Below are positions 17,290 through 27,776 of a stretch of DNA of 64,000 bases, piece after piece. The stretch spans positions 310,001-374,000 of the forward strand of contig MKRJ01000014.1 in NCBI GenBank assembly GCA_001896885.1. The letters run 5' to 3'. The notes beneath the pieces are model-generated. The model saw only the letters and a program-made list of their open reading frames with translations. It was not told the origin of the DNA and made no database searches. The position numbers were made by a program, and so were the translations under genes. Each line of letters starts with the position of its first letter. Positions within the stretch are counted from its first letter, which is position 1. This DNA is from Rhizobiales bacterium 65-79. GTDB taxonomy: Bacteria > Pseudomonadota > Alphaproteobacteria > Rhizobiales > Rhizobiaceae.

Positions 17290-17458
17290 TAACGATGTCC
17301 CTTTAGAACGGAGCGCGAGGCGGAAATTCGCAGCCCGCCCTCCGCTCCGGATCAGGTCTCGCGTACCGGAGCCGTATCTTTCGCAGCGTATCTGTACGCG
17401 AAGGGCCATGCGTATCTGGCAAAGCCGCGTTCATCCGGATCGGAGGAACGCGGTTTTT
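17290..17458 (+). ncRNA. candidate structured RNA ending in an intrinsic terminator
   Basis: The 395-base gap between convergent mmsB and the FMN-dehydrogenase gene has no coding frame but is rich in strong hairpins on the plus strand. CGGAGCG and CGCTCCG (17309-17349) close a stem that also pairs GAGGCGG with CCGCC. A second segment repeats GCGTATCTG twice. An intrinsic terminator ends the region. This is either a small RNA gene or a long structured 3-prime end of the mmsB transcript. No known RNA family is recognised. Confidence 0.35.
17424..17458 (+). terminator. intrinsic terminator
   Basis: CCGCGTTC and GAACGCGG form a perfect 8-bp stem followed directly by five T on the plus strand. 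It lies 320 bases beyond the mmsB stop and 43 bases short of the convergent FMN-dehydrogenase gene. On the minus strand the stem is followed only by CTTTG, so the plus-strand direction is favoured. Confidence 0.7.
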
Positions 17459-17500
17459 CCATATCAAAATCCGACCGCCGTTTTCGGCACTATCCCGTCC

Positions 17501-18802
17501 TCAATCAGGGGCGGCTGATGGCCGGGAAATTGCCGCCTGCTCCAGGCAGTCGCGACCGAGATCCGACGCGGCGGCGAGGCCGCAAAGCGCCAGCGTCAGG
17601 TCGAATTCGCCGAGCATGTTGCGGATCACCTCGCGCACGCCTGCCTCGCCTGCGATCGCCAGCCCATAGGCATAAGGCCGGCCGACGAGCACGGCCCGCG
17701 CACCGAGCGCCAGCGCCTTCGCCATGTCGGCGCCGGAGCGGATACCGGAATCCATCAGCACGGGGACGTTGCCGGCCGCGGCCACGACGCCAGGCAAAGC
17801 GTCGAGCGCCGCTATCTCGCCGTCAACCTGCCGGCCGCCATGGTTGGAGACAACGATACCGTCGACGCCGAGCGCTGCGGCCTTCGCGGCATCGTCGGGG
17901 TGGCGGATGCCTTTGAGCAGGATCGGCAGCTTCGTCATCCCGCGGAGCCGTTCGATGTCGGTCCAGTTCAGGTCCGGCCGCGAATAGGTCGCCGTGAAAT
18001 AGGCGACGGCGGCGCGCATCCGGCCCATCGAAAGGCCGAATGTCCTGCCTTTCCGCTTCAGGCTGAGCGCCGTCGCCAGGATTTTTCCGCCGCGCGGCCG
18101 GAAGCCTGTTTCCGGCGGCGCGAGCGGTATTTTCGACCGAAAGACCGGGTCCGAGAGGTATTGCGCCAAGCCAAGCCCGCGCAGGAAAGGCAGATAGGCG
18201 AGGTCGAGGTCGCGCGGCCGCCAGCCGAGCAGCGTCGTGTCGAGCGTAAGCACGATCGCCTCGCAGCCGCAATTCTCCGCCCGCCGCAGCAGCGAGCGGA
18301 CGAATTCGTCGTCGCTCGACCAGTAGAGTTGGAACCAGCGCGGTGCCTCGCTCATCGCCGCGGCACATTCTTCCATTGCCACGGAGGCCTGGTTGGAGAA
18401 GACGAGGCCGATGCCTTCCGACGCAGCGGCTCGCGCGACGGCGAGATCGGCCTTCCGGTGCGCCATCTCGAGCACGCCGATCGGCGCCAGGAGGAACGGG
18501 GCGCGGTGCTCGCGCCCGAAAAGACGGATTGTCAGGTCGCGTTTCGATATATCTCGGAGCACGCGCGGCACGAAGCGATGGCGATCAAAGGCGGCGCGGT
18601 TGGCGGCGATCGTCGCCTCGCCGCCCGCCCCGCCGATGATGTAGGCGGCGGCCTCGGCGCTCATGCTGTGCGCCGCTTTCGCTTCCAGCGCGGCGGCGTC
18701 GACCGGGACGCACGGCCGCTTGCCGCCGGCGCCGGTCACGTATATCTCCATCTGGCGGAGCCGGCCTGGCGCCACCGCCTGCGGCCCCTCCCTGTCGCTC
18801 AT
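17501..18802 (-). CDS. FMN-dependent alpha-hydroxyacid dehydrogenase/oxidase
   Basis: A 433-residue TIM-barrel flavoenzyme of the lactate dehydrogenase (LldD)/glycolate oxidase/lactate 2-monooxygenase family. Family landmarks in order are [20 protein letters not shown] for [38 protein letters not shown] with a phosphate-contacting lysine, and [10 protein letters not shown] with the catalytic histidine and substrate arginine. It lacks a membrane anchor. Length and the [15 protein letters not shown] loop lie closest to the lactate 2-monooxygenase-like branch, but the substrate is not settled. It starts four bases after the stop of the phasin gene, so the two are cotranscribed. Confidence 0.85.
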   Translation of the reverse strand: MSDREGPQAVAPGRLRQMEIYVTGAGGKRPCVPVDAAALEAKAAHSMSAEAAAYIIGGAGGEATIAANRAAFDRHRFVPRVLRDISKRDLTIRLFGREHRAPFLLAPIGVLEMAHRKADLAVARAAASEGIGLVFSNQASVAMEECAAAMSEAPRWFQLYWSSDDEFVRSLLRRAENCGCEAIVLTLDTTLLGWRPRDLDLAYLPFLRGLGLAQYLSDPVFRSKIPLAPPETGFRPRGGKILATALSLKRKGRTFGLSMGRMRAAVAYFTATYSRPDLNWTDIERLRGMTKLPILLKGIRHPDDAAKAAALGVDGIVVSNHGGRQVDGEIAALDALPGVVAAAGNVPVLMDSGIRSGADMAKALALGARAVLVGRPYAYGLAIAGEAGVREVIRNMLGEFDLTLALCGLAAASDLGRDCLEQAAISRPSAAPD

Positions 18803-18806
18803 CGGG

Positions 18807-19232
18807 CTATTTGCGCTTCTCGTAGCCTTCTCGGATCTCCGCCATGCCGTCGCGGATACGCTGGCGCAGGATGTCGAGCGACTCCGATCCGGATTTGCGC
18901 ACCAGATCAGTCATTTCGCTCGTGTTCCTCACCGCCGTCTCGAAGGATTTACGGGCAAAATCGGTCTGCTTCTCGACGAGTTCCCGCGGACTGTTTGGAG
19001 CGCGATAGTCGCGTGCCATCGCGGATATCTCGTCGAGCGTCTCCTGCAGCATCTCGCGCTGCCTTTTCATGATCGCGCCGGCGCCGGTCAAAGCGGTCCC
19101 GGCCGATTGCTCCAGCGCCTCAAGGTTCCTGCGATGGTGCTCGATGACGCGTTCGATATCCATGCTCGGCAGTTTCAGGTCCTGGCCGAGCCTGGCGAAC
19201 ATATCGATGAAGGGATGCTGTTCCTTGGCCAT
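18807..19232 (-). CDS. phasin family protein
   Basis: A 141-residue, highly helical amphipathic protein without signal peptide or membrane segment. The pattern [19 protein letters not shown] then long helices ([19 protein letters not shown]) is typical of the phasin family that coats polyhydroxyalkanoate granules. Some family members have other, less clear roles, and no PHA synthase is nearby. The gene lies between the DUF1467 gene (64 bases away) and the FMN-dehydrogenase gene (four bases away), all on the minus strand. Confidence 0.75.
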   Translation of the reverse strand: MAKEQHPFIDMFARLGQDLKLPSMDIERVIEHHRRNLEALEQSAGTALTGAGAIMKRQREMLQETLDEISAMARDYRAPNSPRELVEKQTDFARKSFETAVRNTSEMTDLVRKSGSESLDILRQRIRDGMAEIREGYEKRK

Positions 19233-19296
19233 GTCTTTTCCTCCCGGTCGCCTTCACCCGGCAACCAAAAGAAAGGTAAAGGGAAGCCGCGCCGCG

Positions 19297-19560
19297 TCAA
19301 TCCGGAATGATACGCGGGAAGCTGTCGACGCTGAAGCCATAGACGTTCACCAAGACGGCAAGCGCCCCGACGACAATGCCGGCGATGACCGTGGTGAGCA
19401 AAATGACGGCAAGGCCCCGCCTGTTCTTTCGTTGCGCGCCGCCCTCCGCCCCGGCCGCATCTTTCTCACTCCGGGATTTATGAAGCGCGATCGGCAATGC
19501 CGCGAACAGCATCACCCACCAGATGACGAAATACAGCGCGACGATCGTGATCCAGCCCAC
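19297..19560 (-). CDS. DUF1467 family small membrane protein
   Basis: An 87-residue protein with two membrane helices, at residues 4-26 (ALYFVIWWVMLFAALPIALH) and 51-72, joined by a charged loop. This is the DUF1467 layout. In many alphaproteobacteria a gene of this family follows the nuo-birA-rnj-mce series, as here, which supports both identity and orthology. It starts ten bases after the mce stop. The function is unknown; conserved linkage to the complex I operon hints at a membrane role. Confidence 0.8.
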   Translation of the reverse strand: MGWITIVALYFVIWWVMLFAALPIALHKSRSEKDAAGAEGGAQRKNRRGLAVILLTTVIAGIVVGALAVLVNVYGFSVDSFPRIIPD

Positions 19561-19570
19561 TGCGCGTCCG

Positions 19571-19975
19571 TCAGGCCTGTTCGAGTTCGATCAGGGTACC
19601 CTGGAAATCCTTCGGATGAAGGAAGAGCACCGGCTTGCCGTGCGCGCCGGTCTTCGGTTCGCCATCACCGAGAATACGCGCGCCCGCCGCTTTCAGCCGG
19701 TCGCGCGCGGCGATGATATCGTCCACCTCGTAGCAGACGTGATGCATGCCGCCGGACGGGTTCTTCTGCAGGAAGGCAGCGATCGGCGAGGCCTCGCCCA
19801 AGGGCTCCAGGAGCTCGATCTTCGTGTTGCCGACATCGATGAAGACGACCGTGACGCCGTGCTCCGGGAGCGCCTGCGGCTCGCCGACGCTCGCGCCCAG
19901 CGTATCGCGATAGGAAGCGGCCGCCGCCGCGAGATCGGGAACGGCGATGGCGACATGGTTCAGGCGGCCAAGCAT
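19571..19975 (-). CDS. mce: methylmalonyl-CoA epimerase
   Basis: A 134-residue glyoxalase-fold protein that interconverts (S)- and (R)-methylmalonyl-CoA, feeding propionyl-CoA carbon into succinyl-CoA. It begins LNHVAIAVPDL with a metal-binding histidine and contains NTKIELLEPLG, GMHHVCYEVDDI (second histidine) and FLHPKDFQGTLIELEQ (final glutamate). Length is normal. A longer frame upstream to 20047 runs through the palindromic repeat and is rejected. The gene sits between rnj and the DUF1467 gene as in related alphaproteobacteria. Confidence 0.92.
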   Translation of the reverse strand: MLGRLNHVAIAVPDLAAAAASYRDTLGASVGEPQALPEHGVTVVFIDVGNTKIELLEPLGEASPIAAFLQKNPSGGMHHVCYEVDDIIAARDRLKAAGARILGDGEPKTGAHGKPVLFLHPKDFQGTLIELEQA

Positions 19976-19991
19976 GGTAACTCCGGTGTTA

Positions 19992-20066
19992 CGGCAATCG
20001 GCAATCGAAGATGTCTCGTAGCCGCATCTAAGCAACCAAACGCCCACTGCCGAATGCCTGTTGCCG
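19992..20066. repeat. palindromic GGCAATCGGCA-type repeat, gene-free copy
   Basis: The left arm has GGCAATCGGCAATCG (19993-20007) and the right arm ACTGCCGAATGCCTGTTGCC (from 20046), which pairs imperfectly with it. The arms enclose about 40 bases without a gene. It is the same family as 16145-16205 and the flanks of the insertion at 37045-37501. It fills the gap between the RNase J stop and the mce start, inside the long nuo operon. Confidence 0.65.
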
Positions 20067-21734
20067 CTATCTCGTCACAAACACCGTCACCATCGGCTTC
20101 TTGCCCCAGGCCTCGTTGGCGGCGGCGCGGACGGCGCGACGCACGGCATCCTCGACGAGGTCGAGATCCTTGCGGCGCTGGCGCGGGATACTCTCGACGG
20201 CGCCGGCCGCGGCATCGATCAGAAGCTCTTCGAAAGATTCGCCGCTCCCGTCGGTTTCGGGCAGACCTGCCGCCGCAAGGTCCGGGTCCCCTGCCATCTC
20301 GTAGCCGTCGTCCAGCACCACGTTGACCGCCACATGCCCGGCGAAGGAAAGCTTGCGCCGCTCCTTGATGCCGACCGCCTCGTCGCTGCCGATCAGCTTG
20401 CCGTCCTTGTAGATGCGGCCGAACGGCACCTGATCGATCACCTCGGCGTTGCCCGGCCAGAGCCGCACCATGTCGCCGTCGCGCACCCGCGGCACCTCGG
20501 CAACGCCCGACGCCTTCGCCAGCTCGGCATGCGCGGCGAGATGCGCCGCCTCGCCATGGACGGGAATGGCGATGCGCGGCCTGAGCCATTCATACATGCG
20601 CCTCAACTCGGTGCGGCGGGGATGCCCGGAAACGTGCACCAGCGCGTCGGTGTCCTCGATAACGGTCACGCCCTGGTCGATCAGGCCGTTCTTGATCGAC
20701 AGGATGGCCTTCTCGTTGCCGGGAATGACGCGCGAGGAGAAGATGACCGCGTCGCCCTTCGCCAGTTGCACATTCTTGAACTCATCACGCGCGAGCTTCG
20801 CCAGCGCGGCGCGCGGCTCGCCCTGGCTGCCGGTGCACAGGATGACGAGTTCGGCGCGCGGCGTCACGCCGTAGTCGTCCTCGTCCATGAATTCCGGCAG
20901 GCCCTCGAGATAGCCGAGCTCGGTCGCGACATCGATGACGCGCTTCAGCGAGCGGCCCATCACCACTACCTTGCGGCCGGCGTCGCACGCGGCCTCCGCG
21001 ACCGAGCGGATGCGGCCGACATTGGAAGAGAATGTCGTCACCGCGACGCGGCCCGGCGCCTCAGCGATCAGCCTGGCAAGGCTTTGCGCCACCGCCTCCT
21101 CCGACGGCGATTCGCCCTCGCGCAACGCGTTGGTGGAATCGCAGACGAGCGCCAGCACGCCGCGATCGCCGATGGCACGGAAGCGCGCCTCGTCGATCAG
21201 AGGGCCGATGGTCGGCGCCGGATCGATCTTCCAGTCGCCCGTATGGACGACGGTTCCGGCCGGCGAAGTGATCGCCAGCGAAACGGGTTCGGGGATAGAA
21301 TGGTTGACCGGGATGGCCTCGATCTCGAAAGGCCCAACCGTGAAGCGATCGCCGGCCTTGTAGATGACCACCGGCACCTGCGGCGATCCCGGCTCGGAAG
21401 CACGCTTGGCGGCCAGCAGCCCTGCGGTGAACGGCGTCATCCAGACGGGAACGCCGCCCAGCCTCGGCCAGATATCGAGCACGGCGCCGTAGTGGTCCTC
21501 ATGCGCGTGCGTGATGACCATGCCGCGAAGCGAGGAGACGTTCTCCTCGATGAAGCGGGTATCGGGCAGCACGAGATCGACGCCCGGCAGTTCGGGGGTG
21601 GGAAAGGTGACGCCGCAGTCGACAATGATCCATTCGCGCGCATTCGCCGGTCCATAGCCGTAAAGCGCGAAATTCATGCCGATCTCGCCGACGCCGCCGA
21701 GCGGCACGAAGACAAGCTCGCTTTTATCCGCCAT
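20067..21734 (-). CDS. rnj: ribonuclease J
   Basis: A 555-residue metallo-beta-lactamase/beta-CASP ribonuclease that acts in rRNA maturation and mRNA decay as a 5-prime exonuclease and endonuclease. Metal motifs are THAHEDH near residue 77, HTGDWKIDP, and CDSTNAL; the beta-CASP region has SSNVGRI, TGSQGEPRAAL and HVSGHPRR. The C-terminal domain is present and the length is normal for alphaproteobacteria. Its start overlaps the end of birA by 11 bases, a translationally coupled arrangement in the operon. Confidence 0.95.
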   Translation of the reverse strand: MADKSELVFVPLGGVGEIGMNFALYGYGPANAREWIIVDCGVTFPTPELPGVDLVLPDTRFIEENVSSLRGMVITHAHEDHYGAVLDIWPRLGGVPVWMTPFTAGLLAAKRASEPGSPQVPVVIYKAGDRFTVGPFEIEAIPVNHSIPEPVSLAITSPAGTVVHTGDWKIDPAPTIGPLIDEARFRAIGDRGVLALVCDSTNALREGESPSEEAVAQSLARLIAEAPGRVAVTTFSSNVGRIRSVAEAACDAGRKVVVMGRSLKRVIDVATELGYLEGLPEFMDEDDYGVTPRAELVILCTGSQGEPRAALAKLARDEFKNVQLAKGDAVIFSSRVIPGNEKAILSIKNGLIDQGVTVIEDTDALVHVSGHPRRTELRRMYEWLRPRIAIPVHGEAAHLAAHAELAKASGVAEVPRVRDGDMVRLWPGNAEVIDQVPFGRIYKDGKLIGSDEAVGIKERRKLSFAGHVAVNVVLDDGYEMAGDPDLAAAGLPETDGSGESFEELLIDAAAGAVESIPRQRRKDLDLVEDAVRRAVRAAANEAWGKKPMVTVFVTR

Positions 21735-22524
21735 ATGCCATGCCCCGTTCCCCGAATGCCGTCCCGAAGAAAAGATCGCCCGCCAGGATGCGCTGGCGCT
21801 GCCCTCCGACGTTCAATAGAAGATAGCCATCGCGGTCGATATCCTCAAAAAGGCCGGTTGTCTCGCCATCCTGCCATTTCACGGTGACCGAGCCGCCCTT
21901 TCCGTCCGCGGCGAGAAGCCAGTCCTCCCGGATGCGGGCGAAGCCGGCCCCACGATCCCATTCCGCCAGCACCCGCGCGATCTCGGCCGCGAGTCGGGGA
22001 AAGACTTCCTCCGGCCCCGCAGTGATGCCGCACTCGGCAAGATCGGTGGCCGGATAGAGCGGGTTTTCCGGATGCGTGGCGCAATTGATGCCGCAGCCGA
22101 TGACGATGGCGTGGCGGCCGTTTTCCAGCGTCTCGCTTTCGAGCAGGATGCCGCAGATCTTGCGCCCGTCGACCAGAAGGTCGTTCGGCCATTTGATGGC
22201 GAGCGCCTGCGGGCTGCCCGCGAGGAAGGGTCGGAGGGCGCGGTGTACACCAAGCGCAGCCACCAGAGGCAAAGTGCCCATCTTCGGAACAGGCGCCGGA
22301 TCGACGAGCAGCAGCGATGCGTAGAGATTCCCCGGCTCGGAGACCCATTGCCGGCCGCGCCTGCCCCTGCCGGCCAATTGGCGATCCGCCGTGACCCACA
22401 GATCGCCGGGGTCGCCCGCACGCGCCGCCTCCAGCGCCGAAACGTTTGTCGATCCCGTTTCGGCAAGCGCCAGCCGGCGATAAGGCGCGAGCCCGGCGAT
22501 CGGCTGCCCGGCCAGCCCGGTCAG
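21724..22524 (-). CDS. birA: biotin--[acetyl-CoA-carboxylase] ligase, apparent CTG start
   Basis: A 266-residue biotin protein ligase that attaches biotin to carboxylases. The core motifs GRGRRGRQW (biotinyl-AMP loop), [20 protein letters not shown] and GCGINC are present, with the C-terminal beta domain. It has no N-terminal DNA-binding domain. Homology runs clearly upstream of the first conventional start (TTG 22377) through the essential ETGSTN motif. In that frame there is no ATG, GTG or TTG between TTG 22377 and the nuoN coding region. CTG at 22524 overlaps the nuoN stop (CTGA) and has AGGAG six bases before it, so it is the best start. The rnj start overlaps its end. Confidence 0.85.
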   Translation of the reverse strand: MTGLAGQPIAGLAPYRRLALAETGSTNVSALEAARAGDPGDLWVTADRQLAGRGRRGRQWVSEPGNLYASLLLVDPAPVPKMGTLPLVAALGVHRALRPFLAGSPQALAIKWPNDLLVDGRKICGILLESETLENGRHAIVIGCGINCATHPENPLYPATDLAECGITAGPEEVFPRLAAEIARVLAEWDRGAGFARIREDWLLAADGKGGSVTVKWQDGETTGLFEDIDRDGYLLLNVGGQRQRILAGDLFFGTAFGERGMAYGG

Positions 22525-23957
22525 TAGAAGCTCCTGGCGGCAGCCTGCGCCATGTCGCCGATCGGTCCGCCGATCAGCACGTAGAAGAGGATGAAGGCAC
22601 CGGAGAGACCGAAGACGACGCGCAGTTCCGTCGCCATCTGCGAGAAACCAGCCGCCGGCTCGTCAAACCACATGATCTTGATGATCCTCAGATAATAGAA
22701 CGCGCCCACCACCGAGGTCAGGACGCCGATCACCGCCAGCGCATAGAGGTGCGCATTGATCGCGGCGAGGAAGACGTACCATTTGGCCCAGAAGCCGGCG
22801 AGCGGCGGAATGCCGGCGAGCGAGAAGAGCAGAATGGTCATGATCGTCGCCATCACCGGATTGGTGGTGGCGAGACCGGCAAGGTCGTCGATCCGCTCCA
22901 CCTGCTCGTCCTTGCGCCGCATGGCCAGGATGAAGGCGAAGGTGCCGAGCGTCATGGCGAGATAGATGAGCATGTAGATGACGACGCCGCGCACGCCGGC
23001 CTGCGTGTTGGCGGCAAGTCCTATCAACGCGAAGCCCATATGGCCGATAGCCGAATAGGCCATGAGGCGCTTGAAATTGTGCTGGCCGATCGCCGCGAAC
23101 GAACCGAGCGCCATCGACGCGATGGAGACGAAGACGATGACCTGCTGCCAGTCGGCGGCCGCCGGCTGGAACGCATCGACGGTAGTGCGTACGAGGAACG
23201 ACATCGCCGCCATCTTCGGCGCGGAAGAGAGGAACGCCGTCACCGGCGTCGGCGCGCCCTCATAGACGTCAGGCGTCCACATATGGAACGGCACGGCGGA
23301 AATCTTGAAGATCAGGCCTGCCAGCACGAAAACGATGCCGAAGATCAATCCGATCGAATGCGACCCGCCCGCAAGCGCCGCGGCGATCTCGTGGAAGCCG
23401 ACGCTGCCTGTATAGCCATAGACGAGCGAGATGCCATAGAGCAGCAGGCCCGAGGAAAGAGAGCTCAGCACGAAATATTTGAGGCCGGATTCGGTGGAGC
23501 GCAGGCTGTCGCGGTGGAAGGCGCATAGCACGTAGAGGCCGAGATTCTGCAACTCCAGGCCGAGATAGAGGCCGATCATGTTGTGCGCCGAGATCATCAG
23601 CATCATGCCGACGGTCGAAAGCAGGATCATCGCCGGGTATTCGAAGCTGTAGAAGCCCGCCTTGCCGGCGAAGCGCACCGCCATGACGAGGGCGACGCCG
23701 GAGCCGATGAGGGTCAGAACCATCATCACGCGCGCGAACGGGTCGAGGATGACGGCGCCGCCGAAGGCCTCGCCGCCTGCCTTCGTGGTCACCAGCCAGA
23801 TCGCCGCGGCAGCCAGAAGCACGACGGCCAACACGTTGATGAGCCCCATCGCGCGCCTTCCCGCATAGACGCCGATCATCAGAATGACCATGGCGCCAAC
23901 CGAAAGGATAAGCTCGGGCAGCGTAAGGGATATGCTGGTGGCGAGGTCTGCGGTCAT
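22521..23957 (-). CDS. nuoN: NADH-quinone oxidoreductase subunit N
   Basis: A 478-residue antiporter-like membrane subunit of complex I with about 14 helices. The family core [20 protein letters not shown] and [19 protein letters not shown] are present, carrying the conserved lysines and glutamate of the proton channel. It is the last nuo gene and overlaps nuoM by four bases (ATGA). Its stop overlaps the apparent CTG start of birA. Confidence 0.97.
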   Translation of the reverse strand: MTADLATSISLTLPELILSVGAMVILMIGVYAGRRAMGLINVLAVVLLAAAAIWLVTTKAGGEAFGGAVILDPFARVMMVLTLIGSGVALVMAVRFAGKAGFYSFEYPAMILLSTVGMMLMISAHNMIGLYLGLELQNLGLYVLCAFHRDSLRSTESGLKYFVLSSLSSGLLLYGISLVYGYTGSVGFHEIAAALAGGSHSIGLIFGIVFVLAGLIFKISAVPFHMWTPDVYEGAPTPVTAFLSSAPKMAAMSFLVRTTVDAFQPAAADWQQVIVFVSIASMALGSFAAIGQHNFKRLMAYSAIGHMGFALIGLAANTQAGVRGVVIYMLIYLAMTLGTFAFILAMRRKDEQVERIDDLAGLATTNPVMATIMTILLFSLAGIPPLAGFWAKWYVFLAAINAHLYALAVIGVLTSVVGAFYYLRIIKIMWFDEPAAGFSQMATELRVVFGLSGAFILFYVLIGGPIGDMAQAAARSFY

Positions 23958-25480
23958 CGGGCGGTTGCCTGTTGCTGCGCCGAAGCGGTGCGGTGCCCCG
24001 CCTGGATGGAGACGGTGACGTTGTTGACGAGGGCGTCGACGGAGGTCGCGGTGGCGGTGAGGATCGGCGTCGGATAGACGCCAAAGAAGATCACCAGGGC
24101 CACCAGCGGATAGAGGATCGCCTTCTCACGCGTGGAGAGGTCGAGCAGGCCCTTCAGGCTCTCCTTGGAGAGCACGCCGAAGATGATGCGCCGGTAGAGC
24201 CAGAGCGCATAGGCCGCCGAGAGGATGACGCCGGTGGTGGCGAACAGCGCCACCCATGTGTTGACCTGGAAAGCGCCCATCAGCGTCAGGAACTCGCCGA
24301 CGAACCCGCTGGTGCCCGGCAGGCCGACATTCGCCATGGTGAACACCATCAGCGCCACCGCGTATTTCGGCATGTTGTTGACCAGCCCGCCATAGGCGTC
24401 GATCTCACGCGTGTGCATGCGGTCATAGAGCACGCCGACGCAGAGGAACAGCGCGCCCGAAACGAGCCCGTGCGAGATCATCTGGAAGAGCGAACCCTGG
24501 ATGCCCTGGTGGTTCATGGCGAAGATGCCCATCGTTACGAAGCCCATATGGGCGACGGAGGAATAGGCGATCAGCTTCTTCATGTCCTCCTGCATCAACG
24601 CCACCAGCGAGGTATAGATGATGGCGACGACGGAAAGCGTGAAGATGAAGGGCGCGAACATCGCCGATGCGTCCGGGAACATCGGCAGCGAGAAGCGCAG
24701 GAAGCCGTAGCCGCCCATCTTCAACAGGATCGCCGCCAGGATGACGGAGCCCGCGGTCGGCGCCTCGACATGCGCGTCCGGCAGCCAGGTGTGCACGGGC
24801 CACATCGGCATCTTCACCGCGAAGGAGGCGAAGAAGGCGAACCACAGCCAGGGCTGCATCGCGACCGGGAAATCATGGGTGAGCAGCGTCGGGATGTCGG
24901 TCGTGCCCGCCTGCCAGAACATCGCCATGATGGCGAGCAGCATCAGCACCGAGCCGAGCAGCGTGTAGAGGAAGAACTTGAAGGAGGCATAGACCCGCCT
25001 CTTGCCGCCCCAGACCCCGATGATGATGAACATCGGGATGAGGCCCGCCTCGAAGAACACGTAGAAGAGCACGATGTCGAGCGCGCAGAACACGCCGACC
25101 ATCAGCGTCTCGAGCACCAGGAAGGCGATCATGTATTCCTTGACGCGGCTCTGTACCGATTCCCAGCTCGCCAGGATCGAAAACGGCATCAGGAAGGTGG
25201 TCAGGATGACGAACAGCATGGAGATGCCGTCGACGCCCATGTGATAGGAAATGCCTGAATCCAGCCATCCGTGCTTCTCGACCATCTGGAAGCCGGCGTC
25301 GGCGGGATTGAACCCGATCCAGACCAGGAGCGACACCAGGAAGGTGATGATCGTCGTGAACAGCGCGATCAGGCGGATGTTCTTCAGCGCCGCCGGGCTG
25401 TCGTCCCGGATGAACAGGATGAGAATCACGCCGACCAGCGGCAGGAACGTCACCGTCGACAGGATGGGCCAGTCGGTCAT
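23954..25480 (-). CDS. nuoM: NADH-quinone oxidoreductase subunit M
   Basis: A 508-residue antiporter-like proton-pumping subunit of complex I. Signature segments are [39 protein letters not shown] and [18 protein letters not shown]. The channel lysines and the glutamate in the early helix (YVFFEAGL) are conserved. It starts one base before the nuoL gene's stop region and overlaps nuoN by four bases, in the usual L-M-N order. Confidence 0.97.
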   Translation of the reverse strand: MTDWPILSTVTFLPLVGVILILFIRDDSPAALKNIRLIALFTTIITFLVSLLVWIGFNPADAGFQMVEKHGWLDSGISYHMGVDGISMLFVILTTFLMPFSILASWESVQSRVKEYMIAFLVLETLMVGVFCALDIVLFYVFFEAGLIPMFIIIGVWGGKRRVYASFKFFLYTLLGSVLMLLAIMAMFWQAGTTDIPTLLTHDFPVAMQPWLWFAFFASFAVKMPMWPVHTWLPDAHVEAPTAGSVILAAILLKMGGYGFLRFSLPMFPDASAMFAPFIFTLSVVAIIYTSLVALMQEDMKKLIAYSSVAHMGFVTMGIFAMNHQGIQGSLFQMISHGLVSGALFLCVGVLYDRMHTREIDAYGGLVNNMPKYAVALMVFTMANVGLPGTSGFVGEFLTLMGAFQVNTWVALFATTGVILSAAYALWLYRRIIFGVLSKESLKGLLDLSTREKAILYPLVALVIFFGVYPTPILTATATSVDALVNNVTVSIQAGHRTASAQQQATAR

Positions 25481-27466
25481 TTAAAAAGAACTCCCGAGCA
25501 TCATCCAGGTGATGAGCGCGACGATGCCGATCAGCATCACGAAAGCGTAGTGGTAGAGATAGCCGGTCTGCAGCTTGACGACGCGGTTGGTGACATCGAT
25601 CACGCGCGCCGAGACGCCGTCCGGGCCGAGCCCGTCGATGATGGTGCCGTCGCCGCGCTTCCACAAGAAATAGCCGAGGCGCTTGGCCGACCGTACGAAG
25701 AGGAAATCATAGACCTCGTCGAAGTACCATTTGTTCAGCAGGAAGGCGTAGAGCCCGCGATGCTGCTCGGCGAGTTCATGCGGCGCCTTCGGCGAACGGA
25801 CGTAGAAGATCCAGGCGACCCAGGTGCCGATCAGCATGGCGATGAAGGGCGCGAGCTTCACCAGCACCGGCGAATGCTCGAACGTCTCCATGATGTCGTT
25901 GCCCGATGCGGCGAAGAGCGCCGTGCGCCAAAATTCGTGATAGCCCTCGCCGATGAACGGCACCTCGAAGGCCGCGCCGGCGAAGAGGGCGCCGGCGGCG
26001 AGCACGAAGAGCGGAATGAGCATCACCGGCGGCGATTCGTGCACATGGTGCATGACCTCATGGCTGGCGCGCGGTTTTCCATGGAAGGTCATGAAGATCA
26101 GCCGCCAGGAATAGAAGGCGGTGAAGGCGGCGGCGATGGTCAGCAGGATAAAGGCGAAGGTGGAGGCCGCGTTCTGGCCGGAGAAAGCGGCCTCGACGAT
26201 GGCGTCCTTGGAGATGAAGCCGGCGGTGCCGACGATCGTCAGCGGGATGCCGACGCCGGTGAGCGACAGCGTGCCGATGACCATCATCCAGTAGGTGATC
26301 GGGATGAGTTTCCTCAGGCCGCCCATCTTGCGCATGTCCTGCTCGTCGGAGACGGCGTGAATGACCGAGCCCGAGCCGAGGAACAGCAGCGCCTTGAAGA
26401 AGGCGTGGGTGAACAGGTGGAAGATGCCGATGCCGTAGGCGCCGACGCCTAGCGCCACGAACATGTAGCCGAGCTGCGAGCAGGTCGAATAGGCGATGAC
26501 GCGCTTGATGTCGTTCTGCACGAGGCCGACCGTCGCGGCGAAGAAGGCGGTGATGGCGCCGATGATGGTGACGACCGTGAGCGCGGTATGGGAAAGCTCG
26601 AAGAGCGGCGACAGCCGCGCCACCATGAAGACGCCGGCCGTGACCATGGTCGCGGCATGGATGAGCGCCGAGACCGGCGTCGGGCCTTCCATGGCGTCCG
26701 GCAGCCAGGTGTGCAGCGGCACCTGCGCCGACTTGCCCATGGCGCCCATGAACAGAAGCAGGCAGACCACCGTGATCGCCCCCTGCTTGTCGAGCGCATG
26801 GCCGAAGAAGTTCAGCACCGGCTCGCCGGCCGCGGCGCCCGCCGCCGGCAGGTAGCTCGCGGCGTTGGCGAAGATGGTGCCGAGATTGACCGAGCCGAAC
26901 AGCACGAAGACGCCGAAGATGCCAAGCAGGAAGCCGAAATCACCGATGCGGTTGACGATGAAGGCCTTGATCGCGGCCGCGACGGCGGAGGGCTTCTTGT
27001 ACCAGAATCCGATCAGGAGATAGGAGGCGAGGCCGACGCCCTCCCATCCGAAGAACATCTGCACGAGATTGTCCGCCGTCACCAGCGCCAGCATGGCGAA
27101 GGTGAACAGCGACAGATAGGCGAAGAAACGCGGCCGGTCCGGATCGTGGTGCATGTAGCCGATCGAATAGATATGCACCAGGGACGAGACGGTGTTGACC
27201 ACGACCAGCATCACCACGGTCAGCGTGTCGATCCTGAGCGCCCAGTCGGCTTCCAGCCCGCCCGACTTCATGAAGTGGAGTACGGGCACGGTGAAGATCT
27301 CGACGTCGCCGAAGCCGACATGGATGAAGGCGACCCAGGACAGGACAGCGGAGATCACCAGCAGGCTGGAGGTAACCAGTTCCGACGCCCTGGCGCCGAT
27401 CGAGCCGCCGAGAAGGCCGGCGATCAGGAAGCCGATGAGGGGCAGGAAGACGATAGCCTGGTACAT
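25481..27466 (-). CDS. nuoL: NADH-quinone oxidoreductase subunit L
   Basis: A 661-residue antiporter-like subunit with 16 helices, the distal pump of complex I. The core [20 protein letters not shown] and [20 protein letters not shown] are present, and the long C-terminal part includes the lateral helix expected for NuoL. The length is standard. The gene begins just after nuoK and abuts nuoM. Confidence 0.97.
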   Translation of the reverse strand: MYQAIVFLPLIGFLIAGLLGGSIGARASELVTSSLLVISAVLSWVAFIHVGFGDVEIFTVPVLHFMKSGGLEADWALRIDTLTVVMLVVVNTVSSLVHIYSIGYMHHDPDRPRFFAYLSLFTFAMLALVTADNLVQMFFGWEGVGLASYLLIGFWYKKPSAVAAAIKAFIVNRIGDFGFLLGIFGVFVLFGSVNLGTIFANAASYLPAAGAAAGEPVLNFFGHALDKQGAITVVCLLLFMGAMGKSAQVPLHTWLPDAMEGPTPVSALIHAATMVTAGVFMVARLSPLFELSHTALTVVTIIGAITAFFAATVGLVQNDIKRVIAYSTCSQLGYMFVALGVGAYGIGIFHLFTHAFFKALLFLGSGSVIHAVSDEQDMRKMGGLRKLIPITYWMMVIGTLSLTGVGIPLTIVGTAGFISKDAIVEAAFSGQNAASTFAFILLTIAAAFTAFYSWRLIFMTFHGKPRASHEVMHHVHESPPVMLIPLFVLAAGALFAGAAFEVPFIGEGYHEFWRTALFAASGNDIMETFEHSPVLVKLAPFIAMLIGTWVAWIFYVRSPKAPHELAEQHRGLYAFLLNKWYFDEVYDFLFVRSAKRLGYFLWKRGDGTIIDGLGPDGVSARVIDVTNRVVKLQTGYLYHYAFVMLIGIVALITWMMLGSSF

Positions 27467-27467
27467 G

Positions 27468-27776
27468 TCAGCCCTTCATCATGTTGACGTCTTCGACGGC
27501 GATGGAGCCGCGATTGCGGTAGAAGACGACGAGGATCGAAAGGCCGATCGCCGCTTCGGCCGCCGCCACCGTCAGCACGAACAGCGCGAAGACCTGCCCG
27601 ACCAGATCGCCGAGCGCCGCCGAGAAGGCGACGAAGTTCAGATTGACCGCGAGCAGGATCAACTCGATCGACATCAGGATGACGATGACGTTCTTGCGGT
27701 TCAAAAAGATGCCGAAGACGCCGAGCGTAAAGACGATCGCCGAGACCGTCAGATAGTGGGCTATGCCGACTTCCAT
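27468..27776 (-). CDS. nuoK: NADH-quinone oxidoreductase subunit K
   Basis: A 102-residue three-helix membrane subunit. The buried glutamates of the proton path lie in [18 protein letters not shown] and in the last helix region [13 protein letters not shown], both intact. Its ATG shares one base with the nuoJ stop (TGATG), so translation is coupled. Confidence 0.97.
   Translation of the reverse strand: MEVGIAHYLTVSAIVFTLGVFGIFLNRKNVIVILMSIELILLAVNLNFVAFSAALGDLVGQVFALFVLTVAAAEAAIGLSILVVFYRNRGSIAVEDVNMMKG

Noticed and set aside
20061-21887. 608-codon plus-strand frame antisense to RNase J
   Set aside because: It mirrors rnj codon by codon and shows only the HR/DR-rich composition of an antisense shadow. 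RNase J has intact catalytic motifs.
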